From assembly GCA_963719275.1 (NCBI GenBank), contig CAVRBT010000008.1, positions 124,001-188,000 on the forward strand: DNA of 64,000 nt. Reading direction: 5' to 3'. Both the position numbers and the translations under genes were made by a program. A model generated the notes under the pieces. The model searched no databases, had not been told where the DNA came from, and worked only from the letters and a program-made list of their open reading frames with translations. This stretch comes from AC-32 sp963719275. Lineage in GTDB: Bacteria; Actinomycetota; Thermoleophilia; Gaiellales; Gaiellaceae. How positions within the stretch are numbered: the first letter of the stretch is position 1; each line of letters opens with the position of its first letter. This document shows positions 63,912 through 64,000 of this stretch, in pieces.

Positions 63912-64000
63912 CTAGGCCGGGACGACGCGGCGGCCTCGCAGTCGCGCGAGGAGACGCCGGAGCGTGGCGCCGACGAGCTTGCCGCGGCCGCCGCCGAGGA
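63912..64000 (-). CDS. C-terminal end of a gene entering from the right
   Basis: One minus-strand frame reads GRGKLVGATLRRLLARLRGRRVVPA and stops TAG at 63912. It looks like the basic end of a chromosomal protein whose start lies outside the window. Product unknown. Confidence 0.35.
   Translation of the reverse strand, partial: LGGGRGKLVGATLRRLLARLRGRRVVPA

Overview
The window is high-GC DNA (by eye roughly 65-70 %) from an actinobacterium. The gene set (a Tad/Flp pilus operon, a CHAD/Ppx/Ppk1 polyphosphate group, leaderless-looking genes with TANNNT boxes, many GTG starts) fits a deep-branching Actinomycetota lineage such as Thermoleophilia. That placement is inference, since no rRNA gene or single-copy marker settles it.

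Region 1 (about 1-35.98 kb) is an orderly chromosomal core. It opens with a Tad/Flp pilus operon: TadE-like, TadG-like, CpaB, CpaE/TadZ, CpaF, a VWA-TadB fusion, TadC and a long coiled-coil protein. Next come a PIG-V-like glycosyltransferase, an NAD-dependent sugar epimerase, a YihY-type membrane protein and aconitase. An ECF sigma factor with a large membrane partner, a cyclophilin, a DedA protein and a cyclase-family protein follow. A polyphosphate group comes next (CHAD protein, SixA phosphatase, Ppx, Ppk1), then a squalene-cyclase-like protein, an aldo-keto reductase, an HdeD protein, a kinase-like/flippase fusion, a multicopper oxidase and a DUF1232 protein. Between these lie two palindromic elements, a likely small structured RNA gene with its own promoter and terminator (29.38-29.55 kb), and remnants of an M43 protease, a PhoX phosphatase and a YCII protein.

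Region 2 (about 36-39.4 kb) mixes small intact genes (DUF1003 and two unknown proteins) with truncated and frameshifted fragments of two hydrolases, a deazaflavin-type nitroreductase and a DksA-like protein.

Region 3 (39650-63851) is an island of about 24 kb next to tRNA-Thr(CGT). The 41-bp 3' end of the tRNA occurs four times (39650, 42426, 54501, 63811), so at least three integrative modules sit in tandem. Module A is small and decayed, with an IS3-like element cutting into an integrase. Module B carries a decayed Rhs/YD-repeat polymorphic-toxin locus with stacked toxin and immunity cassettes (including an Imm32-like protein and an S1/OB-fold protein), an IS110 element with a candidate bridge-RNA region, a broken HTH/nucleotidyltransferase gene, an excisionase-like remnant and an intact integrase whose 3' end overlaps the att repeat. 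Module C is a satellite- or plasmid-like element: a second integrase, an AlpA-type HTH protein, a possible annealing protein, small Zn-ribbon proteins, and a primase-polymerase / PriCT / RecA-like ATPase replication block split over overlapping frames. The two integrase families have different candidate arm-type repeats (GTAGACCCC and GTAGACAC) near their att sites.

Nearly all frameshifts and nonsense codons fall to the right of 36 kb, which argues for real decay of accessory DNA rather than uniform sequencing error.
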